A stretch of DNA of 64,000 nt from Opisthorchis felineus (GCA_004794785.1 SJOL01007707.1:152305-216304), one strand, 5' to 3'. Positions 52,101-62,730 are shown, counted from the first letter of the stretch. Numbers and translations are program-made. Notes: generated by a model not told the origin, from the letters alone.

Positions 52101-53079
52101 AAATATGGTGAACGATTTGTTGTTCGTTGAATATGAAACGAAGGACTATCTGTTTTTAGAAAATTCCTAAACGGTTTTCACATAGACTAACTTGTTAAAC
52201 TGTAAGCCACTACGTTGATGTCATTGTACGTTGCACACAAACTGACTGTCGCATAATCTGTTGGATGAACAACTTCACCTTTGCACTGCGAGGCTCTCAC
52301 TTTCTACCACACCGGAAAAACAGAAACATTTGACGTCAATGAACTGATTGGGCCATCGCTTCTAACGCGCGGCTCTCACTCCCTTAGTCCCCTTATCCTC
52401 GGTGAACGAAGCTGTATCTATTCTCTTGTTTGAAATAACAAAATGGCAAACACTAATTTTTCCGGGATCTCGTCTTCAGACCAACGCATACCCAGCGGTG
52501 GTCGAAAAGAGCACTTAATATGGTTTCTGTGCTCAGAAACGGGGGTGGGGAATAAATAATTAACTGGTAGACAAAAAATGGTCTCATCTAACTGTCAGAG
52601 AGTGGTCTGAAGGTCTGTCAACTGAGTGGGTCAGGCAATGTGTCACAACCATGACAAGTTCAAAGTTCGTACGTAGTCATACTGAGATCCTAGCCAAGCA
52701 ACACATTCGGACAGATACTGGCAGTCTAAGGGGACTCTGTAGGTGACTTGGAACTAATTGCACTTTCGTATAAAGGTTTCTCAATCGAACTCACTGGCAA
52801 CCTGATTAGACTGACATCGAAGGAACCGACTGTTTCACTGAAGTGAACTGAATGAAAGGACGAGCTTGGCTGAAGTTTTGTAAGAGGATAACAACTTCGG
52901 AGAATGGGAATCACATCTACATATTTCCTTCATGCAACATACCGACTTAATTTGCAAATGAGTATGACTCGTCATCTATATATCCTCGATCAAAGTGTGT
53001 TCGCATAATCGCATCATTCACTTGATCACATTAGTTTGGCCATAAAAATGTCATTGAACAGGAAACCAAGCACAGACTT
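49136..53079. other. Intergenic, nothing supported
   Basis: Frames of 85 codons or fewer, no domain recognised. The last few hundred bases could be decayed PLE sequence 3' of the relic at 53.1 kb, but no motif is readable. Confidence 0.45.
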
Positions 53080-53720
53080 CACTAATCGATCGACAGAAGG
53101 TTCAGTTAAGTTTGAATTGAAAAATACAGCGAAAAGGTTGTCCCTTCAAGCAGATAGTCAAGTTAGTGAGTATCACATCCGATGAATCAATGTACAAGCC
53201 AATAGAACCTTTAGTCTCTATGAATGGGACGTTTGTAAATAGGGATGTGACATCGAAGAGACGTGGGAATTTTAAATCCACATAAGGGCTTTTTATTAAT
53301 TCGATAAATTTAAGTGTTATGGAGACTGCATGAGCATAAACGTAGGCATACGAACACTAAAATCTCTGCCAACCTTTGCATGATGAGGAACTACTCATAT
53401 CCAGAACGGATCTCAGTGGAACGTCTTGTGAACTTCTGGAAGATTTTACAGTCTTGAGATAATGATGCCCGTTCGCTTAGGACGTTAAAACAATCTCGGC
53501 CGGTGTATCACTGTTCTTCATTCGCTTCAGACAGTTGGTTAACGGTCGCTTGATTTTTTGTCTTTTGCTCATGAATGAATTTTGATTTTTCATTCAGAAC
53601 CTGCGTGACTTTCCCCAGCTGGTCGTTCTTATTCAGTAACACTACCCCCGTTTGTTTATCAAGCCTCACCAGCAGCATGCTATCCCGTGTTTGTACAGCT
53701 TTAGTGTACCTAGGTGTTTC
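53080..53720 (-). pseudogene. Penelope-like element reverse transcriptase relic (N-terminal half)
   Basis: The minus strand, with frame changes, carries in order LDKQTGVVLLNKNDQL (PLE pattern: DKG..VV.LNK..Y), TNCLKRMKNS, DVPLRSVLDMSSS, LKFIELIKSPYVD and FDVTSLFTNVP (53225-53257). The last is the diagnostic fingers/palm motif of PLE reverse transcriptases, carrying the first catalytic Asp. In-frame stops and frameshifts separate the blocks. The palm motif with the two catalytic Asp residues and the GIY-YIG endonuclease were not seen downstream, so the copy is dead and truncated. An AT microsatellite and a possible further N-terminal piece lie upstream towards 54.1 kb. Confidence 0.8.
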
Positions 53721-53987
53721 CTACTGAAGTATCATTTTAGCATGCGCGTATCGATAGTGGCAATTATGCAGATCAGACATGAATGGGTCTAGGTTAACTA
53801 TCCCAGTTGGCCTGGACGTACAGAATTCCACATTGTGCTTCATCACTTCTAAGGCCTAGGCAGCTGAATTTCGTCCGCAGATGGAGCAGCTTTTTAATAA
53901 GGAGTGACCCTCAAACAGTTACGAAGTTTCCGAGGTCCTTGTACCCTTGAGAATTTTGACAAGCTTCGGTGAAGAGGTATTGTTTGC

Positions 53988-54014
53988 ATATATATATATT
54001 ATATATATATATAA
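53988..54014. repeat. AT dinucleotide microsatellite
   Basis: Alternating AT run interrupted once by TT, next to the PLE relic. Confidence 0.9.
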
Positions 54015-54461
54015 TCCTGACGCTCATCATCGATGAACCCGTGTGTCGTCTGCTGTTTTTGATTAGCTGGAGGTTGACGCTCGTTTGCTTGTGCATATAG
54101 TATATCCAAGTAATTAGGCCTGTGTCGTCTTAATGAGACCCGATCCGATCGGACACAGTTCCTAAGCCACTTCCTCCAATTAATTTTTGGATATTGGCCA
54201 ATAACGAACTCGCCTCTGGAAGATGGGTGATGAGGCTCAAATATCGATTTAGCTCTGTGACCACCAGAGTATCTTCGGGTTGGCGTAGTTGGTTGAATAA
54301 TCCCATAATGTTACCAAGATCATAAAAAATGACGGAGGTTACTGATTATGGGATCTCGTAATCAGGTCAACAGCACGCGGGTAAAAAATCACCAATCCGT
54401 TATTCTTTTGCTTTTCTGCACTTCCACTATGCTACTATATCCGTTGCCATAAGCTGCGGCT

Positions 54462-54662
54462 GCTTTTTATTTTTCTTCGTTCAGCTGCAACACCCTCTCG
54501 GTACCTAGCTGCCATGCCACCCAAGGGAAGCACGAGGGCTAGGATACTGCCAGGTTACCCAAGCCTAGACAGGGGAAGTCGAGAGGCAGAGGTCGGGTTC
54601 GAACCACGGACCTTCCGGTCAGTAAATTCGTGCTCTAACCACTGAGCCATCTCGCCCACCCC
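54462..54662 (-). mobile_element. tRNA-derived SINE with intact pol III boxes and TSD
   Basis: Best-preserved copy. On the minus strand the A box TGGCTCAGTGG (54639-54649) and B box GGTTCGAACCC (54595-54605) match consensus. The body ends CAGCTGAACG followed by an A-rich tail (aagaaaaataaaaagc). An 8-bp direct repeat, ctgcggct, at 54454-54461 and 54663-54670 brackets the element as a target-site duplication. The A-rich tail and duplication indicate LINE-mediated insertion. Confidence 0.85.
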
Positions 54663-54670
54663 CTGCGGCT

Positions 54671-55440
54671 CCCCGAACCATTGTACACGCGTACACAGTC
54701 ACCGAATTGAACTGAAACTGCCACCAGTGGAATTATGCGTTGCCGATCACCAGTAGAGATGATGCTGTCCTAGAATCTACCGAAGGGTGCAATTATGATC
54801 CACATAACCTCGACCAAGGCGGAAACGACCTTATACCCTTCTCAGACCAGTTACTTAGCCAACGTAGGAAAACTCAACCCAGTTTTTGCGCAGTTGACAT
54901 AAGATTAATTCCTATGTGGTTTTGATATTCATTGCACTTTTTTGAATATCGGGGTGATATTCAACTCACCTGAGGATGGGACGGGACCCTTACGTTAGAG
55001 GGATGCTAATTCCTAACACGTTACCACCATCCTTGAAAAGCGATGAGGACAGATTATTGAGTTTGACGGTTTGCGTTGGTTGAGGTACGCGATTCCTTTT
55101 TTCAATCTGTGATTCTCTGGGAGATCCAGCACAACAAGCCATGGAGAAGAGGTGGATGCGGTTAATAGTACAGAGGGTCCGGGAGGTCGAGTGCTCTAGG
55201 TGCCTTCGTAGGTTGCGTACCGGTGTAACATCTGCTTCGCACAGTTTTGCTAGCCTATGAGGTACACATTCGTCATAAAATAAGACATTCAAAGGTGATG
55301 GATTGTTGATTTCTTTGCAACTGAACCATTTTAATGACATGGAATGGAAAAATGAACAAAAAATAAGTCATACGGGGAGCAGAACCACGGTATGAGAGGG
55401 AAAAGCCATGGAAAGACAACTGTGATGGGCCATTACAATA
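54671..55440 (-). other. Probable 3' UTR and downstream flank of the SLC41-like gene
   Basis: Follows the stop codon on the minus strand; contains the ATTAAA at 55330. A 116-codon frame at 54990-55340 minus has no recognisable domain. Confidence 0.4.
55330..55335 (-). terminator. Possible variant polyadenylation signal of the SLC41-like gene
   Basis: ATTAAA on the minus strand, about 105 bases after the stop codon. No AATAAA was seen within the first few hundred bases downstream. Weak evidence on its own. Confidence 0.3.
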
Positions 55441-55671
55441 TCAGTGTAGCATAGTCTGAGACAAATGCATGCTGGTGGCAAGTAGGATTGAACCAATAAG
55501 GTCACCGAAACTAGTCGTGAGGGCAATTGCAGCCAGGTCTAGCGAGGCAAGCGATGGGTGGGGATCCATTGTATGGGGAGCACATAGGAAAGATGCACCG
55601 GACCGCGGTGAAGTTAGGTGGCGCCAACATATGACCACAATCCAAGTGGCAAAGTGCAAAACGATGAACAC
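55441..55671 (-). CDS. SLC41-like transporter, last coding exon
   Basis: 77 codons including a TGA, entered in phase 0 after a strong acceptor (ctgtccttcttcccag). The first residues VFIVLHFATWIVVICW continue the membrane segment interrupted at ...GFLQ in the preceding exon. This matches the family pattern ALLQVxILLYxADW at the same place. Further on, LTTSFGDLIGSILLATS matches the closing L-T-A-L-G-D-L-L-G-T motif of the second SLC41 repeat. The protein ends soon after (HLSQTMLH), as in SLC41 proteins, which have short C-termini. An insertion rich in Ser/Pro/His separates the two blocks. The intron to the previous exon is 6.18 kb. Confidence 0.75.
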   Translation of the reverse strand: MFIVLHFATWIVVICWRHLTSPRSGASFLCAPHTMDPHPSLASLDLAAIALTTSFGDLIGSILLATSMHLSQTMLH

Positions 55672-55918
55672 CTGGGAAGAAGGACAGAAAAAGTAAAACG
55701 ACCCGGTCATACACAGTAAAAAACGTTTTGGGAAACTGCTTAGTTGAATGTCTATTAAATACTCTCGGGCGAATTTACGACACAGCGGTTGAAAGGAATG
55801 CTTTCAATAGAATCTTGTCAGATGGTTGTGGCTATAAATTGTTGGAGGGTTGAGGAGATAACGAATGAGTGAGTGCGAACAAATAAGTAGCACTCAAATG
55901 GGTTTTACAGAGGGTTTA

Positions 55919-55928
55919 GGGGGGGGGG
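55919..55928. repeat. G homopolymer
   Basis: Run of ten G residues at the left edge of the PLE relic. A second run of ten G is at 63587-63596. Confidence 0.85.
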
Positions 55929-55929
55929 T

Positions 55930-57400
55930 CAATGGTTACCCAAGGTAAGGTCAATGCATTCACGCACCTTTTTATTACATAGTAACGGTCATGGTAACCT
56001 GATTGCTCTTTCGAGTACGCTGTTGCGGATGATTTTTGAACGGCACGCGACAAATTAAGCTGAACGACTCGGCCTGGTTGAATTTTAGTGGATCGCAGGC
56101 GCAAATAGTCTGCGGAACAACCGCGAAGGAAGAAATGGAGCAGCACTGGAAAATCAAGGACCGGAAATCTATGATACAAGTTTGTACGGGACAGACGGGT
56201 ATTGGGGAAGTGAACCCTAATTATCCTGTATCGAACTTTCTTCGGAGGGAGGCTTTTAGGCAGCGTTTAACCGTTTCGGAATCTTTGTTGCTTATAGGTG
56301 ATAACTGTATGTGGACGGGTTTCTGAGTTCTGTCCCACCAAATTGTCCTAATTTTCTGTGCACGCTCCTCTCGGGATATCCATTCTCGATTAGGGTTCTC
56401 GTAATAAACTTCAGTTCAGCATCAACGGCATCATGAGTGCGGACCCTGTGAGTCCTGTTCGACACACCAAACAGGATTTCGCTTGTACGTCGTGTCAACA
56501 GAACTATGGACCAGGCAGAATTTCCCTATGTTATACCCTACTCTGTAGTATTCTGTCTGGCCTTCTAGTCAATCCGGCACCACGAAAATGGAAATTACCA
56601 ATAGACTTATCCTCTGCACTGGAACTGAGTGCAGAATGTGCCAAACTGAAACTTTTAAGATTCTCATCGGGCTATATATTGAGAAAATAGTGCCAGCATA
56701 CCGATAACAAGATGACAACTGTTCAGTGCTTTCGCTCAAAAAAGCATGTTTAATCTTACTTATAAAAACGTCAGCTGAAATGGGACCGAGTGTAAAACCC
56801 ATCGTCACTCCATCTTTTTGTCCGCATATGGCGGTGGCACTAAACGAAAATTCAGTATCGAATGTGACCGTTGAACTAACTCTTTTACATCATCCACGCG
56901 TGAGTAAATTAACGTGTGATTGTCGGATAAAATCATAAATATAGTCGATTGCTTCAGACAAAGGGACGTTACTAAAAAGATGCGACGTCTCAGTAGCATA
57001 TCAGTTTCTTGCTAACCTGCAGATTGTGCACTCAGCATACTCGAAAATCGTGCGTAGGGTGCGTGTACGGCTGATTTCTGACTGGACTGAGCATTCGCCT
57101 GAGCTACCGAACGGTTAAAATGTAGTGGGAGCCACTAATATCAAGAAAGGGATACGACGGGCCTTTCTATTCGGGAATCTTGAACATGTCGCGTCTGACG
57201 GTCTGTGATTTCCGTATATTGTCCTGGCGGTGTAACCTTTTGGACCACTTTAGAGGGTCGGATTAAGAGAACGCCCGTAGATTCTTCAGCGCTTCCATGT
57301 TCGTATCTGATAAAGCTTTCGTGGTAAGGAAAAGTTCGACGGTAACTGTAGCAAACGTTAACATGTTCCGTCTTAAATTTACCTAGAGTGTAACAAGATG
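55930..57400 (-). pseudogene. Penelope-like element reverse transcriptase relic (long fragment)
   Basis: On the minus strand a broken frame gives MEALKNLRAFS, a SLF(S)NVPL-like block near 56970, YADKK, then DGVTMGFTLGPISADVF (56750-56815; family form MGSPLGP..A..F). RYAGTIF follows at about 56683-56703, where PLEs have RYADD-type catalytic residues; both Asp are lost. The thumb/connector block ELKFITRTLIENGYPERS is at about 56360-56420. No convincing GIY-YIG endonuclease was recognised in the remaining part to 55930. Several frameshifts and stops make it inactive. It sits in the last intron of the SLC41-like gene, in the gene's orientation. Confidence 0.78.
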
Positions 57401-57739
57401 TAAGCCGTCATTGAATGATCTTATTGAATAGTGCTTCAGGGTGAGTTTCCAAATCTAGTTGGTGTTTTTTTGTGAGAGACACAATTTAGGGTCTAGGGAT
57501 AACACCTCGAACGTTTTATCAACCACATTTGAAAAATTGTGAACGCAAAGTTCTGGTCCTTTTGGAGGTGCTGCTGTATGTGTCCCTTTTGTGCATCACG
57601 CTCCGCGACTGAAGTCACGAAGCCGTTGTACTGGCTACCTTAATCCGGCCATAGGTATTCGCGATCTTTTCTGCATCGACTCGCAAAACACTCTAGTTCC
57701 GTGAGTTATTTGACTCGACCGATGAGATCCACATAAGTC

Positions 57740-58330
57740 AGTCTGGCACATTCTGTACCAGTTTCCGCCATTTTCGTGATGATTGGTTGACTAGAAGTTC
57801 AGACAATGCTACAGAGTGGGGTATAACGTACGGGAATTCTCTTTGGTCCATAGCTCTGTTGACACGACGTACAAGCGAAATCCTGTTTGGTGTGTGTCTA
57901 ACTGGGCTCACAGGGTCTGCACTCATGACACCGTTGATGCAGAACTAAAGTTTATTACGAGAACCCTAATCGAGAATGGATATCCCGAGAGGAGCTGCAC
58001 AGAAAACTAGGACAACTTAGTGGGACAGAACTCAGAAACACCAATTCGGTCCCGAAGAAACCCGTCCACATACAGTTGCCACTTATAGACAATAAAGACG
58101 GCTACACGTCACTTAAAAGCTTCCCTCCGGAGAAAGTTCGATACAGGATAATTAGGGTTCACTTCGCCAATACCCGCCTGTCCCACACAAACTTGAAACA
58201 GATTGCCAGTCCGTGACACCTCAGTATCACCAGTACGACTTCAAGCCACCCCAGAATATGCCAGGCCGAATCGTTCAGCGTGATTTGTCGAGTGCCGTCC
58301 AGAGATCATCTACAAAAACATACTTGAAGC
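57740..58330 (+). pseudogene. Penelope-like element fragment, inverted relative to its neighbour
   Basis: The plus strand repeats, in inverted orientation, the 3' part of the adjacent PLE relic: ELKFITRTLIENGYPERS at about 57940-57995 and VRYRIIRVHF near 58135. Nucleotide identity to 55990-56640 is high by eye (near nine in ten over the NGYP block). With the left copy it forms a large inverted repeat around a ~1.1-kb spacer. Frameshifts and stops are present. Confidence 0.75.
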
Positions 58331-58904
58331 AGAAGAGGTGAGTGCACTCCGGATACATATACGAAGCAATCGTTCGAGAATATCTCCTTCAGTGCTGACA
58401 TAATCGTTCTGACCAGTGTAAAACAAAATGGAGTGCATTGGCAGTGCATATTCTTGACCATAGCAGGAGTTGAAGCTCAGTCATGTGATATGTACGATTG
58501 GCTTCTTGCCATTATTCCTCGGTGCATTTTGGTGCGCCTGAACTGTTAGGTCTGAAAAAGCAAATGTTCACACCCTAAACGATGTGATTAGTCAGCACGA
58601 CGCCGTCCACATCCATCGACTAACCTATCGATCAGAAGTTACCAATCAGACAGTTCTGTGGAGGAATGAAATGTGCTTTTCAACTGTGTTGCGGAGTTTG
58701 TAGGATTTGTATCCATATACTACTTTCAGTTGAACAATTCTCCGGTACTGAAACGATCACTCAGAACAGTCCGGACTGAAGGAGAGAAGCAATGGGTTCA
58801 TGTTATCGTTCACACGCGGTCGGAAATGCCGGATTGTAACAAGCATTTACTCTATCACCCTAGTACAAATGTAGGCCGGTAAATGTAATAACAGCATCCA
58901 GTGT

Positions 58905-59158
58905 CCTGAATGTCTCAGTTGGCACGACATTCAGGATATCGTAGTGTATCATAAACGAGAGATTTAGTTGAGTCTCCAGTGAAAACCCAGTTGATATGCA
59001 AATGAGTGCATTTGTTAAGATCTATCCAATTTCGGTTCAAGTAGAACATAAGGTTGACGGAACCTCGGGGACTGCGCCTGCCTGATGAGCCCCAAGAAGC
59101 GCGAAACCGGTGGTGAGCTGTCGAAGAGTTTTCGGCAACCTTGTGAGTAGTTTACTTT
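58905..59158 (+). mobile_element. HHR-repeat copy in the last SLC41-like intron
   Basis: Runs from CAGTTGGCACGACATTC through AACGAGAGATTTAG, ATGCAAATGAGTGCATTTG and GTTCAAGTAGAACATAAGG to the degenerate ribozyme and GTGAGTAGTTT. Shares with the 48.6-kb unit the same internal inversion, so both descend from one rearranged source copy. Confidence 0.7.
59076..59118 (+). ncRNA. Hammerhead ribozyme, degenerate (cleavage site GUG)
   Basis: GCCTGC, CTGATGA (59082-59088), a mismatched stem II (GCCCC/GCGC), GAAA (59103-59106) and CCGGT are in order. The base at the cleavage site is G instead of A, C or U, and stem I has a C-A mismatch. It lies within the last intron of the SLC41-like gene, on the strand opposite the gene. 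Confidence 0.7.
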
Positions 59159-59841
59159 AGGTAATGTGATCTTTTCTGTACTACTGAACTGAGTATTTCT
59201 TTTCCGTTCATCATTTTTTTAAAACTGTTTGAGTGGTCGTCCTCAAGCTCCTGCATTAAGGAGATCCCCTTACGCACCAAAGTTGGCAAAACTGCCTGGT
59301 ACCATATAACTCCGAGTAGCGTTCAAGGCAAAATAATTAACCCTACGTTTATCAGTCAGATTCATAAGGGCATTCAGTTATTCAAAATATGTTCAGCGGT
59401 GAAATGTATCCTGATGTCAGTCTGCTGTAATCACTATTTCAATAACTCTCCTATCATTCAAGTTTTCTTAGACGCAAGACGGCACTTGTACGGTTTCCTG
59501 GAGCAGCGCGCTTGTCTGCATCAGAATGACTAGTGGAGTTAGCTTTTCCGGACACTGGACAAGGGGAATGCGGTATTATTTGGATGCCTACTGTTCAGTT
59601 CTAGGGGGAGTGATTTGATTTCACCACAAGATGTCCCCCAGTAGGTACGTTGAAGACTACAACTACGCTATCCTCCTAGTCGTTAATAACTAGAGAAGGG
59701 CTTAACCTGCTTTTTTTAGCGCTAAGCAGCCTAACTTGCAAGTTGTCACGGGTGACCTGATACACCAATCTGCAATCAGTAAACAGGCGAAATTTCCTGT
59801 AGATCTATTGTACTTTCACGATACTGTAATTTTTCATTGTA

Positions 59842-59898
59842 CGGCAGTGAAGCATCAGTGACAACACTGATGTTGCTGTCTTTGATGATGATGATGAA
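59842..59898 (+). mobile_element. LINE-like 3' end, very short copy
   Basis: GTACGGCAGTGAAGCATCAG, hairpin catcagtg/cactgatg (59853-59872) and a (GAT)n tail. A strongly 5'-truncated member of the family, in the last intron of the SLC41-like gene. Confidence 0.6.
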
Positions 59899-60326
59899 TT
59901 TTTCACTGGTCAAATTTAATAGCTTTACGATAGTTGGGCAGCGTCCTCTGAACTGTTCTCGACTGGGCTGAATAATCTATACTTTATCTCACGATGTGGT
60001 CATATAAAAACCTGGACTACTACGAACGAATCAATAGCCACACGATTGAGTTGTCATCGAGCGGTTCAGCTCACCAATAGTTAAGTGTCTTTAGAGTTCA
60101 CTATAACAAACGGAAGAACTAATTTATAGTCCGGGAGTGATTGTACACCTCATTATCCTTAACAACTCACACATGCCACGGGACTACTCTTAAGTTTAAT
60201 TATCAAGCTCAGCTAAACTCCACAGCTGGACAACCAGGGTCACCTGGGATGAATAGAAATCAATGTGTCCATATTTCCCGATTTCAAAAAAAGTGTTATC
60301 CTCTGGGGAGTAGTAAGCCAGGAACT

Positions 60327-60510
60327 CGTTCAGCTGTAGCACCCTTTCGGTGCCTAACTGTCATGCCACCAGAAAGAAGCACGAGGGCTGGGATACTGCC
60401 AGGTTGCCCAAGCCTAGACAGGGGAAGTCGAGAGGCAGAGGTCGGCGTCGAACCACGGACCTTCCGGTCAGTAAATTCGTGCACTAACCACTGAGCCATC
60501 TCGCTCCCCC
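60327..60510 (-). mobile_element. tRNA-derived SINE with target-site duplication
   Basis: Full-length copy in the last intron of the SLC41-like gene, in the gene's orientation. A box TGGCTCAGTGG is kept; the B box is GGTTCGACGCC, with one change. It is flanked by the direct repeat aggaact (60320-60326 and 60511-60517; nine bases if the preceding cc is counted). Unlike the 54.5-kb copy it lacks an A-rich tail. Confidence 0.83.
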
Positions 60511-60517
60511 AGGAACT

Positions 60518-61609
60518 ACGAAAATCTTCCGGTCCCCTTCAGCGGGAACCAGTCTGTGGGCTTACCGGGTCACATAGAACCTAAGGTGAGAATAAAGCTC
60601 TATAAGCTGAAAACATTGCCGGCCAATGGTGATACGGGTCTGAGGAACCGTGCTCCAGCAGATCAGATAGGCTTTCCGCTGAGGGTGAACTCGGGTTTCG
60701 ATTATTCAGCTAGCAACGCTCAGTCTTAGTCAATACTGAAAACAAGAGTTGACCAACGCCAAATGCCCCAGAGACATAGTGGACCAATAACGAAAGAACA
60801 TATCTGAACACCCAGCGAAGCATGCAGAGTGGCGAACACCGCTGTTTGTAATCTAATAAAAACTCATGATGTTGCAGTAATAATCTGAGATTGCTCCGGA
60901 GTGAAGCGAATCCTTTTTGATCGATTACCTGGAACACAATACAATATGGTGGTAAGTTTGACAGACGGAGTGATTCTTTACATGAGCGATGTCCCTAGTC
61001 GAGAGGGAGGGCAGTTGGAAGGACCATTGAAACAATATAGACGTGATGCAACAGTTCAGCAACAGCTTAGGAGTTTGTTGCACAGAGTAACTCGGAGACA
61101 GAGGATAAAATGCAGTCTAAGTCAAGGAAAATGGGAATTATTACCTTAAAAGGGCACGTTCAGGGGAAGAAGCTTAAGATCCGATCAAGAATGGAGACCT
61201 CTGCATTGAATTATCTTCTCACATACAGCGGTAGATCCCCGGAAAATCCTGCCAACTAATTAAACTTTCCATAAAACTGGTAACTCAGATCTGGTTCAGG
61301 ACAACCTGAACGCCACACCAACACGATGATTAACAGAAGTGCTGAGTCAAATATTGCACGTTATTAAGTGACTACCAGAAGCATTTACTTTTCCGAATAC
61401 CAGCACCTGAAAGTATCCCTCATATCGATATTGAAATAGGATAGTAATGTTCAAATGGCCAAATTGAGACCCAGCTGTGAATAGTGGGAGGTTTCTAAGG
61501 ATGTGACATCAAACCAAAAGCCCAGATGGCTATTGGGTTGCTGGCGGAAGCATCGGACAAACTGAATATCACCACCGGGTGCGCATAACGCTAACCTGTA
61601 CAGACTGAA
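60518..61609 (-). other. SLC41-like last intron, right-hand part
   Basis: Between the SINE and the short HHR-repeat copy. No coding exon recognised; an 82-codon plus-strand frame at 60901-61149 and a 61-codon minus frame at 61451-61636 are unassigned. Confidence 0.45.
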
Positions 61610-61623
61610 TAACTCAGGTGTAT

Positions 61624-61713
61624 AGACGTAATACATTACAAACGAGAGATTCAGCTGGGTTCCAGGTGAGTCTCCCGCAAAACCAAATTTGTTTGCAAAT
61701 GAGTGTATTTCGC
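61624..61713 (+). mobile_element. Short HHR-repeat copy with 14-bp target-site duplication
   Basis: A 90-bp insertion containing the AACGAGAGATTCAG...GTATTTCGC module. It is flanked by a perfect 14-bp direct repeat, taactcaggtgtat, at 61610-61623 and 61714-61727. This shows that the short module inserted as such, 5'-truncated and with a defined 3' end, by a retrotransposition-like mechanism. Confidence 0.75.
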
Positions 61714-61852
61714 TAACTCAGGTGTATCTTACGTGTGAAGTGGCGAGGGAAAGGCCCTGAACCTGACGGCCTACTTACGTAACAGACAACCGAAAAACGA
61801 AATGAGACAATACAATTTGAAAAATGAACTAAAAGCGATGCCCCCTACTAAC

Positions 61853-62310
61853 CTGCAGGAACCCAGCTGAAAGGTACGCCACAATTGTACTTAGTGGAAG
61901 GGTTGCGTGACCATCTTCCGACTCCAGCACTTCATGCAGCATCAAACTAACCATAGCAAGGATCAAATGAATGGGCAAACAGCAGAATAGTATAAGCCGA
62001 GATGCGCGGCGTGAATCAGACTCCACGTCTAATTCCAATTGCCGCTGTGCATTGGGTACGCTGTGGTCATGCTCAGTTGATATAAAATGCCGACAGTTAC
62101 AAGGCAAAGAAGAGAAAAACGGAGACGAGTTGGTCTCGCTTTGTGGAACATCGGAGGAGCACTTCGGACTCGTGCAGTGCTCTTGTTCGTTCTGATCAAT
62201 TTCATTCGAAGGCTTACGGGACCAGGGAGGCGAAAGTGGCCGTTTGCGGGCAGCATGGATTCGGGTAATCATTCGGCTGACTACAATCGATCCAAAACAA
62301 CCCCCAACAC
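61853..62310 (-). CDS. SLC41-like (MgtE-type) divalent-cation transporter, internal exon
   Basis: SLC41 proteins are plasma- or organelle-membrane Mg2+ transporters related to bacterial MgtE, with two MgtE-like repeats. This 458-base exon lies between a textbook acceptor (cgtttcttttcctgcag) and donor (CAG|gttagt), entering in phase 1 and leaving in phase 0. It opens with GVGGCFGSIVVSRMITRIH, which aligns with the family signature GVGGN...SR.ST.LH of the second repeat. The usual Asn is Cys, while the Ser-Arg pair is kept. A hydrophilic, Ser/Pro-rich loop of about 90 residues follows, then the membrane segment LILFCCLPIHLILAMVSLML, a Gly-His-Ala-Thr equivalent to the family's GGHT, and the start of another membrane segment ending GFLQ at the donor. 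Its 228-codon open frame is the second longest in the window. Confidence 0.78.
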
Positions 62311-62388
62311 CTGCAGGAAAAGAAACGGGGAAATAATAAAAATCCGGTAATTTGAATAGCAGTTTGACTGTGTAACGTTTCATACAAC

Positions 62389-62548
62389 CCAAGAACTGAT
62401 AGCAGAGAACCAGCAAAACAAGTGATGTCGGAATACAGGTGTACATTGCACTGGAAATAAATAATGCTGATAAGAAGCTCAATAGTGCTTTAAATAGGAT
62501 ATGCACACAGAACAAGACTGAGCTTGAATTTCGGAAACCGGGGGTCAG
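62389..62548 (-). CDS. SLC41-like transporter, internal exon (second visible)
   Basis: 160 bases starting in phase 0 after an acceptor (tgttttccgcag) and ending in phase 1 at TTGG|gttgta, which matches the phase of the next exon exactly. It encodes two hydrophobic segments (SVLFCVHILFKALL and SLVLLVLCYQFL) around an ISS triplet. In SLC41 proteins an ISS sits a similar distance before the GVGGN motif, which here is completed across the splice (G|GVGG). The frame stays open through the short following intron, so retention of that 78-base stretch is an alternative. Boundaries are predicted from splice consensus only. Confidence 0.55.
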
Positions 62549-62730
62549 CTGCGGAAAACATGGTCACTGAGAAGAGGATTTAGGCTGTCGGTGCACGAAG
62601 TTGGAATTTGAGTAGTATGAAGTGCACATATCGCATTAGGGGAATGGATCTGATGCATGCTCTACTTTTCAAGAGGAAATACTGGTCCAGACAAATCCTA
62701 CAACCATTTCAACATTGGATAAGAGAATAC

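Noticed and set aside
54595..54649. Possible tRNA gene
   Set aside because: A and B boxes are present, but the sequence between and after them does not fold into a cloverleaf with a proper acceptor stem and continues into the SINE body; the same unit occurs four times.
60296..60499. Minus-strand 67-codon open frame (LGQPGSIPALVL...)
   Set aside because: It is the antisense-body translation of the tRNA-derived SINE at 60327-60510, not a gene. The frames at 16741-16992 and 60141-60494 are likewise produced by SINE copies.
61451..61636. 61-codon minus-strand frame (PGGDIQFVRCFRQ...)
   Set aside because: Might belong to a dispersed fluke repeat, but I see no second copy in the window and no known domain.
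62311..62515. N-terminal part of the 228-codon minus-strand frame taken as one continuous protein start
   Set aside because: The Met at 62515 is internal. The stretch 62311-62388 ends in a strong splice acceptor, and family alignment works better with an intron there. The part from 62389 upward is kept as a separate exon.
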